NCBI GenBank assembly: GCA_040386355.1
Contig: JAZKFP010000111.1
Span: 1 to 9,357, forward strand
From: JAZKFP01 sp040386355
GTDB taxonomy: Bacteria > Pseudomonadota > Gammaproteobacteria > Pseudomonadales > UBA6940
Direction: 5' to 3'
DNA length: 9,357 nucleotides
In this document: piece by piece, positions 1-6,377 of the stretch
Layout of the letters: every line of letters begins with the position of its first letter
How positions within the stretch are numbered: position 1 is the first letter of the stretch
Position numbers and translations under genes: made by a program
The notes under the pieces: model-generated
The model's database searches: none
What the model saw: only the letters and a program-made list of their open reading frames with translations
Told to the model about the DNA's origin: nothing

Positions 1-1223
1 ATCCAATACATGACTTCTTCATTTAAATCTTGATTCACAATGCCGCGAATATCGTATGCGCGAAAAATATTTTGATTTACAGGCGGTATATGAGCAGGTG
101 CTTTATTCGATGTGGTTGCAATGTAGTCTTCAATTACTGTGTTCATGGCTTTTTCCTCAGAAATCTGATTAATTCTTTTAGACGGTGCGGGAGCAGATTT
201 AGAAGACACTTTATTCGATGAAGCAAGTTCAATTTCTTCCAAAGCCAGCAAAAGCTCGGTATGAGCTTCTGCAAAGGAAAGGGAATTAAAGTTGGGTCTT
301 ACTTTGGTAGCTGATTTTTGCAGCGTACTCATTAACGATAATTTCAAGCTATCTAAATCCTTAAGCACTACTTTGACATACTGCCTGCTGTGATTCCAGT
401 TCAAAAGTCCGGCAAGGATCATTACACCTGTGCTAATGATCCAAGCAAATATCCATTCTATTGGAAAAGGTTTTGCTGATTCCGGTTGGGTGATCGACAA
501 ACTCCACAATCCACCGATATTATTTTTTTCAGCTCGAGCAGGTCCAGAAATTGGAGTGGAATTAGACAAAGACCAAATTGTTTGTTCACGATATGAAAGT
601 TGAGCAGACAGATTCAAATTTTTTGCATTGGGCAACATCTTAAAAAGAACTTGAGGATCCATCGCAATGACTACCGCACCCGTTACTAAACCTGAATTTG
701 TTGGATGCACCACGGGCGCCACTGCTCGCAAATAATTACTTTCCATTTCAGGAAGATCACTTTTTTTACGGGTCGCACGACGAATTAAATCGATAGTTAC
801 AGCAGTCAGTGGCGGGGTCAATTGATTATTGATTCGTAGACTTCCTTTAGGTCCGGCAACAACTTGTAGCAAAACCGGATCAAGTTGCTGGTAATCTTCC
901 AGCGTAAAAAATGTACTTAAGGGTTCACTGACACGTAGTTTTATTTGCGCATCACTTGCAACATGGTCAGCAACTGCTTGAACATGTTTTAAAACCGACA
1001 AAATTTGATTTTCGAACAATATAAATTCTTTAGATGTTTCACGAGTTGAAGGATCAATATCTTTTGGGGCAAACATCAACAAATAACAAAGAGTCAACGC
1101 TAAAGATAAAGCTATCCATTGCCCAATCAGTACATAGCCTACGTTTTTAGGAGCTGAAATTAATGCATCGTGATTTTTTTTAGATTTAGCAGGCTTAGGT
1201 TTTTTGTTTTGCTTTCCTTGCAT
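1..1223 (-). CDS. algC: AlgC-type phosphomannomutase/phosphoglucomutase with N-terminal membrane-anchored region (3' part beyond window)
   Basis: The reading frame is open from an ATG at 1223 to the left edge (407 codons, no stop). Residues 387-394 read FRAYDIRG, the N-terminal signature of the alpha-D-phosphohexomutase family (AlgC, ManB/CpsG), followed by IVNQDL, so only about the first 20 residues of the catalytic domain are inside the window. The phosphoserine and metal loops lie outside. Such enzymes interconvert mannose- or glucose-6-phosphate and the 1-phosphates for LPS and exopolysaccharide. Before the catalytic part lie a Lys-rich start (K4-K16), a hydrophobic helix at about 28-52, a probable periplasmic region at about 53-253, a second helix at about 254-274, and a cytoplasmic Ser/Ala/Lys-rich linker to about 385. 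Long AlgC forms with such a front part are known in some gammaproteobacteria; what the front part does is unclear to me. The start follows AGGATGA at good spacing, 17 bp after coaBC, so the two are probably co-transcribed. Confidence 0.88.
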   Translation of the reverse strand, partial: MQGKQNKKPKPAKSKKNHDALISAPKNVGYVLIGQWIALSLALTLCYLLMFAPKDIDPSTRETSKEFILFENQILSVLKHVQAVADHVASDAQIKLRVSEPLSTFFTLEDYQQLDPVLLQVVAGPKGSLRINNQLTPPLTAVTIDLIRRATRKKSDLPEMESNYLRAVAPVVHPTNSGLVTGAVVIAMDPQVLFKMLPNAKNLNLSAQLSYREQTIWSLSNSTPISGPARAEKNNIGGLWSLSITQPESAKPFPIEWIFAWIISTGVMILAGLLNWNHSRQYVKVVLKDLDSLKLSLMSTLQKSATKVRPNFNSLSFAEAHTELLLALEEIELASSNKVSSKSAPAPSKRINQISEEKAMNTVIEDYIATTSNKAPAHIPPVNQNIFRAYDIRGIVNQDLNEEVMYW

Positions 1224-1240
1224 TGTCTCATCCTATTGTA

Positions 1241-2476
1241 TTAAAGCTCTTTCATCCAAAAAGCGAGTAATTGTCGCGCCAAAACCAACTTTGGCATCCA
1301 CTCAAATTCAATCCATTCAGAATTATTTTTTGCCAGCATGCTCACTGCATTATTATCTGCGTTAAATCCACGGTCGGGTTGTGACACATCATTTGCAACA
1401 ATCCAATCTGCGCCTTTTTTCTTTAATTTTTCCGCCGCACGTTGTTGCATGTTGTGCATCTCAGCAGCAAATGCGACAACCATTTTAGGGCGGTTTGTAT
1501 GTTGACATACAGCACGAACAATATCTGGATTCTCAGTAATGGAAATATGCGCACCCAATTCCGATTTTGGAAGTTTTCCTGAATTATTTTCTAGTGGACG
1601 CACGTCAGCAACTGCAGCTGTAGCAATCATACAATCCAACCGATTATTAAGTTGTTGCGTGACTTGCTCATACATTTGCACAGCAGTTTGTATAGAAATT
1701 TGGTGAATTTCAGGATGAACGGAATCGATGCGCACGCCCGAAATAAGTGTTACTACTGCCCCCATTTCCCATGCAGCGTAAGCTAACGCAACACCCATTT
1801 TTCCAGAGCTGTGATTTGAAATGAATCGCACATCATCGATGGGTTCTTGTGTTGCACCCGCTGTGATTAAAAACTTTTTGCCTTGCAATATTTTTGGTAC
1901 AAAGTGCGCTTGAACAGCACGCAGAATATCTTCCGCTTCTAGCATACGTCCTGGCCCTATTTCCCCACAGGCTTGCGAACCTGAAGCCGGACCCCAAACA
2001 GCTATACCGCGCTGCTGTACTATTTTTAAATTTTCTTGCGTTGCCGCATGATTCCACATTTGTTGATTCATTGCCGGTACAACAGCTATGGGAGCTGTAG
2101 TTGCTAAACATAATGTACTTAATAAATCATCTGCTAAACCCACTCGTAATTTAGCAAGCATATGCGCAGACGTTGGAGCAATTACTATTAAATCAGCCCA
2201 ACGTGCAAGCGCAATATGACTCATCGCAGATTCGGCTTCAGGATCTAATAATTCATGGTGGACTGGTTCACCCGACAACGCTTGAAAAGATAAAGGTTGA
2301 ATAAAGGCTTGTGCGCCTGTGGTCATCACAACACGCACTTCTGCATTTGCACGTTTTAATTCGCGGACCAACGTTAAGCATTTATACGCCGCAATACCCC
2401 CGCATACTCCAAGCACGATACGTTTGCCTGCTAATGGACTATGCCATTGCGCTTTACTTTCTACGATGGAAGTCAC
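1241..2476 (-). CDS. coaBC: Bifunctional phosphopantothenoylcysteine decarboxylase / phosphopantothenate-cysteine ligase
   Basis: This 411-residue protein has the usual CoaBC length. It joins cysteine to 4'-phosphopantothenate (CTP-dependent, CoaB part) and decarboxylates the product to 4'-phosphopantetheine (FMN-dependent, CoaC part), the middle steps of cytosolic coenzyme A synthesis. The CoaC domain spans about 17-190: GVCGGIAAYK at 23-32, catalytic His in SHIALARWAD (H87), PAMN at 134-137, and the flap cysteine in ACGEIGPGRM (C170). The CoaB domain spans about 198-411: ITAGATQEPID at 204-214, FISNHSSGKMG with the conserved Asn at 221, ATAAVADVRP at 285-294, and a Lys-containing SGKLPKSE at 299-306. 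All key residues are present. The start codon is GTG, preceded by AAGGA about 10 nt upstream. The gene is divergent from radC and immediately upstream of algC. In Pseudomonas, dut lies between coaBC and algC; here it is absent. Confidence 0.97.
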   Translation of the reverse strand: MTSIVESKAQWHSPLAGKRIVLGVCGGIAAYKCLTLVRELKRANAEVRVVMTTGAQAFIQPLSFQALSGEPVHHELLDPEAESAMSHIALARWADLIVIAPTSAHMLAKLRVGLADDLLSTLCLATTAPIAVVPAMNQQMWNHAATQENLKIVQQRGIAVWGPASGSQACGEIGPGRMLEAEDILRAVQAHFVPKILQGKKFLITAGATQEPIDDVRFISNHSSGKMGVALAYAAWEMGAVVTLISGVRIDSVHPEIHQISIQTAVQMYEQVTQQLNNRLDCMIATAAVADVRPLENNSGKLPKSELGAHISITENPDIVRAVCQHTNRPKMVVAFAAEMHNMQQRAAEKLKKKGADWIVANDVSQPDRGFNADNNAVSMLAKNNSEWIEFEWMPKLVLARQLLAFWMKEL

Positions 2477-2496
2477 CGGTACGTTGTCCTTTTTAT

Positions 2497-2512
2497 TGTG
2501 AAGATTCTCACA
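2497..2512. promoter_or_regulatory. Perfect TGTGA-N6-TCACA palindrome in the coaBC/radC divergent control region
   Basis: The 114-bp gap between the two divergent genes contains TGTGA AGATTC TCACA, which matches both core half-sites of the Escherichia coli CRP operator. It adjoins ACTATACA, which gives TATAGT (minus strand, 2512-2517, 5/6 to a -10 box, toward coaBC) and TATACA (plus strand, 2514-2519, toward radC). Neither has a good -35. At this position a bound dimer would sit over or just beside the start region and would more likely repress than activate. Binding by CRP or a CRP/FNR-family protein is inference; no such regulator is visible in the window. Confidence 0.4.
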
Positions 2513-2590
2513 CTATACAACATGACTCTTAGCCTAGCCTTCGGATTTGCCGCAGGATGATTGCAAACCATAGATAGAAGGAAATAAAAC

Positions 2591-3262
2591 ATGGGCATTA
2601 ATCATTGGCCAAAATCTGACAGACCGCGAGAAAAATTATTAAAAAATGGTGCTGCATCACTCACTGACTCTGAATTGCTCGCCATTTTTTTACGCACTGG
2701 CATTCGCGGATCGTCTGCAGTGGATTTAGCTCGTACTATGTTAGAACAAGCCGGCGATTTGAGAAGTTTGTTGGATATTGAATCTGAACAATTAAAAAAA
2801 TATCGTGGATTAGGTATTGCAAAGTGGTCGCAGTTGCATGCAGCAATTGAACTCGGACGTCGTTATTTAGCGAGCCAACTCAAATCTCAAATCTCAATCC
2901 AATCTACCGAAACTGCGCAGAATTTTTTGATCAGTCAATTACGGCATCTTAGACAAGAAGTTTTTGCCTGTATGTTTTTAACTACCAAGCATCAACTCAT
3001 TGTCTATGAAGAAATGTTTCAAGGTACCATCGATTCAGCGGCAGTTTATCCTCGTGAAATTGTAAAACGTGCGTTAGATTTGCACGCAGCCGCTGTAATT
3101 TTGGCGCACAACCATCCGTCGGGAAATAGCGAACCAAGTATGGCCGATCGTGCAATTACGCATACGATTCAATCGGCATTAGCAACGGTAGATATTCGGG
3201 TGTTAGATCATATTGTGATCGGAGAGACGATCTGTTCATTTGCAGATCGAGGATGGTTGTAA
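2591..3262 (+). CDS. radC: RadC-family JAB/MPN-domain protein
   Basis: The 223-residue protein has the normal RadC length. An N-terminal helix-hairpin-helix-like region (about 1-95, with SLTDSELLAIFLRTG at 23-37 and YRGLGIAKW at 71-79) precedes a JAB1/MPN-type domain (about 100-223). The metal-site pattern HxHx7Sx2D is complete: H173, H175, S183 and D186 in HNHPSGNSEPSMAD, with an upstream Glu at 140/141. RadC was once linked to DNA repair, but that role was withdrawn for E. coli; its cellular function is still uncertain and the fold suggests a metal-dependent hydrolase. The ATG follows AAGGAA at good spacing. The gene is divergent from coaBC, the same arrangement as in Pseudomonas, which supports vertical inheritance of this block. 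Confidence 0.96.
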   Translation: MGINHWPKSDRPREKLLKNGAASLTDSELLAIFLRTGIRGSSAVDLARTMLEQAGDLRSLLDIESEQLKKYRGLGIAKWSQLHAAIELGRRYLASQLKSQISIQSTETAQNFLISQLRHLRQEVFACMFLTTKHQLIVYEEMFQGTIDSAAVYPREIVKRALDLHAAAVILAHNHPSGNSEPSMADRAITHTIQSALATVDIRVLDHIVIGETICSFADRGWL

Positions 3263-3469
3263 TTAGATGAAAATGATAAGGCTGGTACAAAGCCGCGCAG
3301 AGCTCTCTAGGTGTGATTTATTTAGTGGCTTTCATTATTTTATGTAATTAACGACATGTCGTAGATCTGTTAAAAAATTATTGCAAGCGAATCATGTTTC
3401 ACCCGCAGCAAGATTTTAAGCGTACTCAACAATACGAACACCACACACTCATATTAATTAAGTATTGTT
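3263..3469. other. Intergenic gap between convergent radC and the GH16-like gene
   Basis: No gene is supported in this 207-bp gap. It holds a perfect 12-bp palindrome ACGACATGTCGT at 3351-3362, a weak AAAGCC...GGCTTT pairing at 3290-3332 followed by a T-rich stretch (a poor terminator candidate for radC because of its long loop), and at 3388-3407 a 20-bp stretch that matches 17/20 bases of the right arm of the long palindrome between smpB and pgeF. Confidence 0.5.
3388..3407. repeat. Solo arm related to the 6254-6359 palindrome
   Basis: The sequence CGAATCATGTTTCACCCGCA differs at three positions from CGAAACATCTTTCGCCCGCA at 6338-6357. I found no matching opposite arm within the gap, so this may be a decayed or half copy of the same dispersed palindromic element. 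The match is short, and chance similarity is not excluded. Confidence 0.35.
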
Positions 3470-5143
3470 CTAAATTTTTGCTCGTGTTTCAGCTAGCACT
3501 TGATAATTTATTGAAAGATTCTTAGAGGCGTCATCTTGCAGCCAGTTGTTGTACATCATTTGACTGAATGTACTGTTCATTCTGTCCATTGTCGTGGGAT
3601 AAAAAGTCTTTAGCTCTTTTAGATCTCCATTTGACTGCTTTACATAGACCGTAAAACTGTCTTCTTTAAAATTAGTCACAAAGGTGGTAGGTTTTCCGAA
3701 CTCAATACCAAAATCCCTCCTATCCCACCCAAAATGCTCTGTTTTACTATATTTGTCGCCCCACCATCCAGAATAAAATTTGTTAGGATCGGATGGATGC
3801 AAACCAGTTTCAACAATATCGAATTCTGTAATGTCTTTACTATTATTAAGCTTCCCTTGTTGATTTCCATACGCAAAGATTGATTCAACCACTCGTGGAG
3901 TGCCGGAAAATACAACGGTTGAAGTAACGCTAGTACCTGTTGTGAGTTGTACAGGAGAAATAATTTCTGCTGAGGAAGTGCCTTTGATCTGGAGATTCAA
4001 CCCACCATCAGCATGGTTAGAAACGTTTCCAGGATTAAAATAACTGGCATACCCATTACTACCATCGCGCTTGCGGAAGGATTGAAGATTTTGGAAGTCG
4101 CCACCACCTTGGTAATTAATTGTTCCAGGCGTGGTGGATGGATTGTGACCCTCAGCTTTATTAGCAGTAAGATTTTTGGCCTCAAAATTGACCGGTTTAT
4201 CTTCATGAGTTAAAGCTCCAGTTCCGCTCTTACTAAGGACGAATCCATTCTCACTGCTCTTCAAAAGATTAGGAATAAGTCCACCACTATTATCATTAGT
4301 ACCTTTATTATTGCTGTCGTTTTTCTTAAAACTTTCTGTAGGGTCATTGGAAGCTGAAGCTGCATTTTCATTAATATAATTACCCCAAGAAGCAGCCCAA
4401 TTTTTGTAGTTGTTTAATTTCCATTCGTTACTTTCAACTGTCAATGCATCACCGCCAGTTTGTACTGCAGACAAGCCAGATTTAAAATTATTTAAAGTGC
4501 CATGGGCAAATTCAAGAGAGATACCCTTGTTCTCAAGATAAGAAAGGTATGTTTTCTCTTTAAGAACATCTTGCTCCCAATTTAACGAATTTTTGTCGTC
4601 ACCAAAGCTGGCGGCATGACGCAGCGCAACTGTACCAAAAATATATTTATCTTCGGCTGAAGGATTGCCATTGGCGGAACGAGCCAGAGCATCATCCCAC
4701 TGCGTCTGAACAATAGCCCCTTCACCAATTAATGATTTAGCAACGCTTTGTACTTGAGGATCCGAGAAATATCCTTTTTGATAAGCTTGCGTGATACTTC
4801 CAGCACCATTATCAAACATGCCTTGTTTAACACGATTTAACCATGTCTCGGCAGAAGTATTTCCATGCATATTGTGAGCATGAAACCAACTGTCTTTGTT
4901 TTGAATAGCTTCAATTGAAGATGCACCATAACCCGTTGCCTCGCTGCGATTATTTAGTTGGGCAAGTGGAATAAGATTAAGTGCACTCGATTCTGATACT
5001 GCTTCTTCCTGATCCTTAAAAGATTTCATCAAACTAGAAAAATCATCTGCGTCGTTTGTTGAGGTAAAACTAAGGTCATTTTTTAAGAAAATATTCGATG
5101 GGTTGGTTAAAGAAGAGGTGTGATCAATAGATGTGTCGCCCAT
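3470..5143 (-). CDS. GH16-type beta-glucanase-like protein with unrecognised N-terminal region and no signal peptide
   Basis: The protein has 557 residues. Residues about 340-540 read as a glycoside hydrolase family 16 (concanavalin A-like) domain. FNPGNVSNHADGGLNLQI (369-386) matches the early strands, SAEIISP (391-397) the cleft strand, and TEFDIVE (439-445) supplies the ExDxxE catalytic motif with E440, D442 and E445, the beta-bulge type seen in laminarinases. FVTNFKEDSFTVYV (488-501) and MMYNNW (529-534) fit the usual W-x-fYvDG and NlW strands, although the usual Trp of the former is Phe. Known GH16 enzymes cleave beta-1,3/1,4-glucans or galactans; the substrate here is unknown. Residues 1-330 match no family I recognise: a Ser/Thr/Asp-rich start, a mostly helical-looking middle (about 95-255) and a Ser/Asn-rich linker (about 255-340). 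There is no Sec signal, no membrane helix and no cysteine in the whole chain. The ATG has AAGG about 10 nt upstream. The gene stands alone between radC and the tRNA, probably an accessory acquisition. Confidence 0.8.
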   Translation of the reverse strand: MGDTSIDHTSSLTNPSNIFLKNDLSFTSTNDADDFSSLMKSFKDQEEAVSESSALNLIPLAQLNNRSEATGYGASSIEAIQNKDSWFHAHNMHGNTSAETWLNRVKQGMFDNGAGSITQAYQKGYFSDPQVQSVAKSLIGEGAIVQTQWDDALARSANGNPSAEDKYIFGTVALRHAASFGDDKNSLNWEQDVLKEKTYLSYLENKGISLEFAHGTLNNFKSGLSAVQTGGDALTVESNEWKLNNYKNWAASWGNYINENAASASNDPTESFKKNDSNNKGTNDNSGGLIPNLLKSSENGFVLSKSGTGALTHEDKPVNFEAKNLTANKAEGHNPSTTPGTINYQGGGDFQNLQSFRKRDGSNGYASYFNPGNVSNHADGGLNLQIKGTSSAEIISPVQLTTGTSVTSTVVFSGTPRVVESIFAYGNQQGKLNNSKDITEFDIVETGLHPSDPNKFYSGWWGDKYSKTEHFGWDRRDFGIEFGKPTTFVTNFKEDSFTVYVKQSNGDLKELKTFYPTTMDRMNSTFSQMMYNNWLQDDASKNLSINYQVLAETRAKI

Positions 5144-5167
5144 AACTGATACCTTATTTTTTGAATT

Positions 5168-5173
5168 ATTATA
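5168..5173 (-). promoter_or_regulatory. Perfect -10 box upstream of the GH16-like gene
   Basis: The minus strand carries a consensus TATAAT 25 bp upstream of the ATG, in an AT-rich region. No convincing -35 hexamer lies at 15-19 bp spacing, so strong expression would need an activator or other contacts. The predicted leader is about 18 nt and includes the AAGG ribosome-binding site. Confidence 0.4.
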
Positions 5174-5383
5174 TGTGCTTGTTTAATTTGAATTTTATTG
5201 CTCTTGTCTGCGGTATTGAATATAACAATCGATATACATTAGAGGCTTTCTTAGTTCAGTTGTTTCTGCCCTCGCTTGTTTAACTGCTGCAGTAACAACA
5301 TCCTATCGATTAAGTCGTTGCACCTTCTTAACCATTCCAAAAAATTCAAAAAAAGGATTTTTTATTTCTCAAGATGGTTCACG

Positions 5384-5412
5384 TTGACAGTCAAGGCTTA
5401 GCTCGCTAGATT
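5384..5412 (+). promoter_or_regulatory. Promoter of tRNA-Leu
   Basis: A consensus -35 TTGACA (5384-5389), a 17-bp spacer and TAGATT (5407-5412, 4/6 to consensus) precede the mature tRNA start by 17 bp. An A/T-tract region at about 5336-5370 just upstream resembles an UP element, as is common for stable RNA genes. The -35 is part of a small inverted repeat TTGAC-A-GTCAA (5384-5394). Confidence 0.65.
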
Positions 5413-5429
5413 GATGTTCCCATTTTTAG

Positions 5430-5515
5430 GCCGAGGTGGCGGAATTGGTAGACGCGCAAGTTTCAGGTATTTGTAAGCTTTGCTTGTGGAGGTTCGAGTC
5501 CTCTTCTCGGCACCA
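5430..5515 (+). tRNA. tRNA-Leu (anticodon CAG)
   Basis: This is a complete class II tRNA with encoded CCA. The acceptor stem GCCGAGG pairs with TCTCGGC (5505-5511, one G-T pair). The D arm contains GGTAGAC. The anticodon stem CAAGT/ATTTG encloses loop TTCAGGT with anticodon CAG at 5464-5466, reading CUG. The long variable arm AAGC-TTT-GCTT (5475-5485) is typical of leucine tRNA. The T arm is GGAGG-TTCGAGT-CCTCT, the discriminator is A5512, and CCA is at 5513-5515. No second copy of its 3' end is visible in the window, so there is no sign of a tRNA-borne integration site. Confidence 0.97.
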
Positions 5516-5530
5516 CACTATTAGAAATAG

Positions 5531-5700
5531 TACCCGTAACGAATAAGTTATAGGTTAAATGCAATGGTGAAGCATGAAGATTTTTTTTCAATTGCACAGC
5601 GCCTTGACGCTGCGTAGCCAAAGCTTTAAGTAAGGAAAGGCAACACAGCAAGTGGAAAAAAAGATCATGATGAACACTTAAAACTTATTTGTTACGGGTA
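5531..5700. repeat. 170-bp MITE-like element with 19-bp terminal inverted repeats
   Basis: The left end TACCCGTAACGAATAAGTT (5531-5549) and the right end AACTTATTTGTTACGGGTA (5682-5700) are inverted copies with one difference, which would still form a G-U pair in RNA. Inside, a second partial symmetry links CATGAAGATTTTTTTTC (5573-5589) with GGAAAAAAAGATCATG on the right side, and CAGCG-CCTTGA-CGCTG (5597-5612) could form a central hairpin. There is no coding capacity. The element starts 16 bp after the tRNA CCA and ends 11 bp before the smpB ATG. Its left 68 bp recur after bamD, so it is a dispersed family. No target duplication is evident. It may be a transposase-dependent miniature element or a structured intergenic repeat. 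Confidence 0.7.
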
Positions 5701-5711
5701 TATTATTAAGC

Positions 5712-6188
5712 ATGTCTTCAAAACCCGATTCAGATTCACAAATTGCTTACAACACCAAAGCAAAATTCAATTATTTTTTCGAAGAATTTTTCGAAGCCGG
5801 CTGTGCTTTAGAAGGCTGGGAAGTAAAAGGGCTGCGTGCTAAACGCGTCAATTTTGCAGAGAGTTATGTCTTACTCAAAAACGGCGAAGCTTTTTTACTG
5901 GGTATGCATATTTCACCCTTAAACACGACATCGACTCACACCGTTGCCGATCCAACACGTACACGCAAATTATTATTGCATCGCAAAGAACTCGCAAAAA
6001 TTTTCAGTGCAACGCAGCGCAGTGGATTTACTTGTATTCCCGTATCCTTGTTTTGGGTGCGCGGACGTGTGAAGTGCAAAATTGCATTGGCAAAAGGTAA
6101 GCAGAAAGGTGATAAGCGCGAAACCGTCAGAGAAAGAGAATGGCAAGTTCAGCAACGACGGTTGGCGAAAAATAAATCATTAAGTTGA
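5712..6188 (+). CDS. smpB: SmpB, tmRNA-binding protein of trans-translation
   Basis: This 158-residue protein, of usual length, binds tmRNA (ssrA) and brings it to stalled ribosomes to tag the nascent chain and release the ribosome. Family motifs run in order: YNTKAKFNYFFEEFFEAG (13-30), GWEVKGLR (35-42; the family usually has EVKS here), DPTRTRKLLLH (80-90), and GKQKGDKRE (129-137, the GKxxxDKR element) followed by the basic C-terminal tail that folds in the mRNA channel. The ATG is the only reasonable start, but no Shine-Dalgarno-like sequence lies at the usual distance; instead the right end of the inverted-repeat element lies 11 bp upstream. ssrA is not in the window. The gene converges on pgeF. 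Confidence 0.96.
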   Translation: MSSKPDSDSQIAYNTKAKFNYFFEEFFEAGCALEGWEVKGLRAKRVNFAESYVLLKNGEAFLLGMHISPLNTTSTHTVADPTRTRKLLLHRKELAKIFSATQRSGFTCIPVSLFWVRGRVKCKIALAKGKQKGDKRETVREREWQVQQRRLAKNKSLS

Positions 6189-6253
6189 TATACTAAACGC
6201 ACATGAGTTTTCCATGTTGTAAAATCTTATGAATGATGTTTGGTAGGAAAGAC

Positions 6254-6359
6254 CATGCGGGTGAAAGATGTTTAGCCCCTACGGTAAGCTTCAAAGACTC
6301 AGGTATTTTTAGGAAAGTGATCATTTTATTTAGGCGGCGAAACATCTTTCGCCCGCATG
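6254..6359. repeat. Long imperfect palindrome between convergent smpB and pgeF
   Basis: The left arm, starting CATGCGGGTGAAAGATGTTT (6254-6281), pairs with the right arm ending in CTTTCGCCCGCATG (6331-6359). I count a stem of about 28 bp with one G-U pair, one A-G mismatch (A6274/G6339) and one bulged C (6335), and a 49-nt loop. The arms are G+C-richer than the surroundings. No T-run follows on either side, so it is not a classical intrinsic terminator, though its place between convergent genes would suit a bidirectional 3'-end barrier. It may equally be a small mobile palindrome; a related single arm lies at 3388-3407. Flanking sequence (6189-6253, 6360-6377) holds nothing else I can support. 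Confidence 0.65.
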
Positions 6360-6377
6360 CATTGTACCCGCAACAAA

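Noticed and set aside
3290..3332. AAAGCC...GGCTTT as a radC terminator
   Set aside because: It is a six-base stem with a loop of about 31 nt and no clean T-run directly after it; too weak to list as a terminator.
3267..3347. A 26-codon open frame starting ATGAAAATGATAAGG after radC
   Set aside because: It has no ribosome-binding site, no recognisable protein features and chance-level length.
5492..5515. The tRNA-Leu 3' end as an attachment site for an integrated element
   Set aside because: No duplicate of the 3' end is visible elsewhere in the window, there is no integrase gene, and the accessory GH16-like gene lies on the 5' side of the tRNA.
5518..5530. CTATT-AGA-AATAG hairpin after the tRNA as a terminator
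   Set aside because: The stem is only five A/T-rich pairs and no T-run follows.
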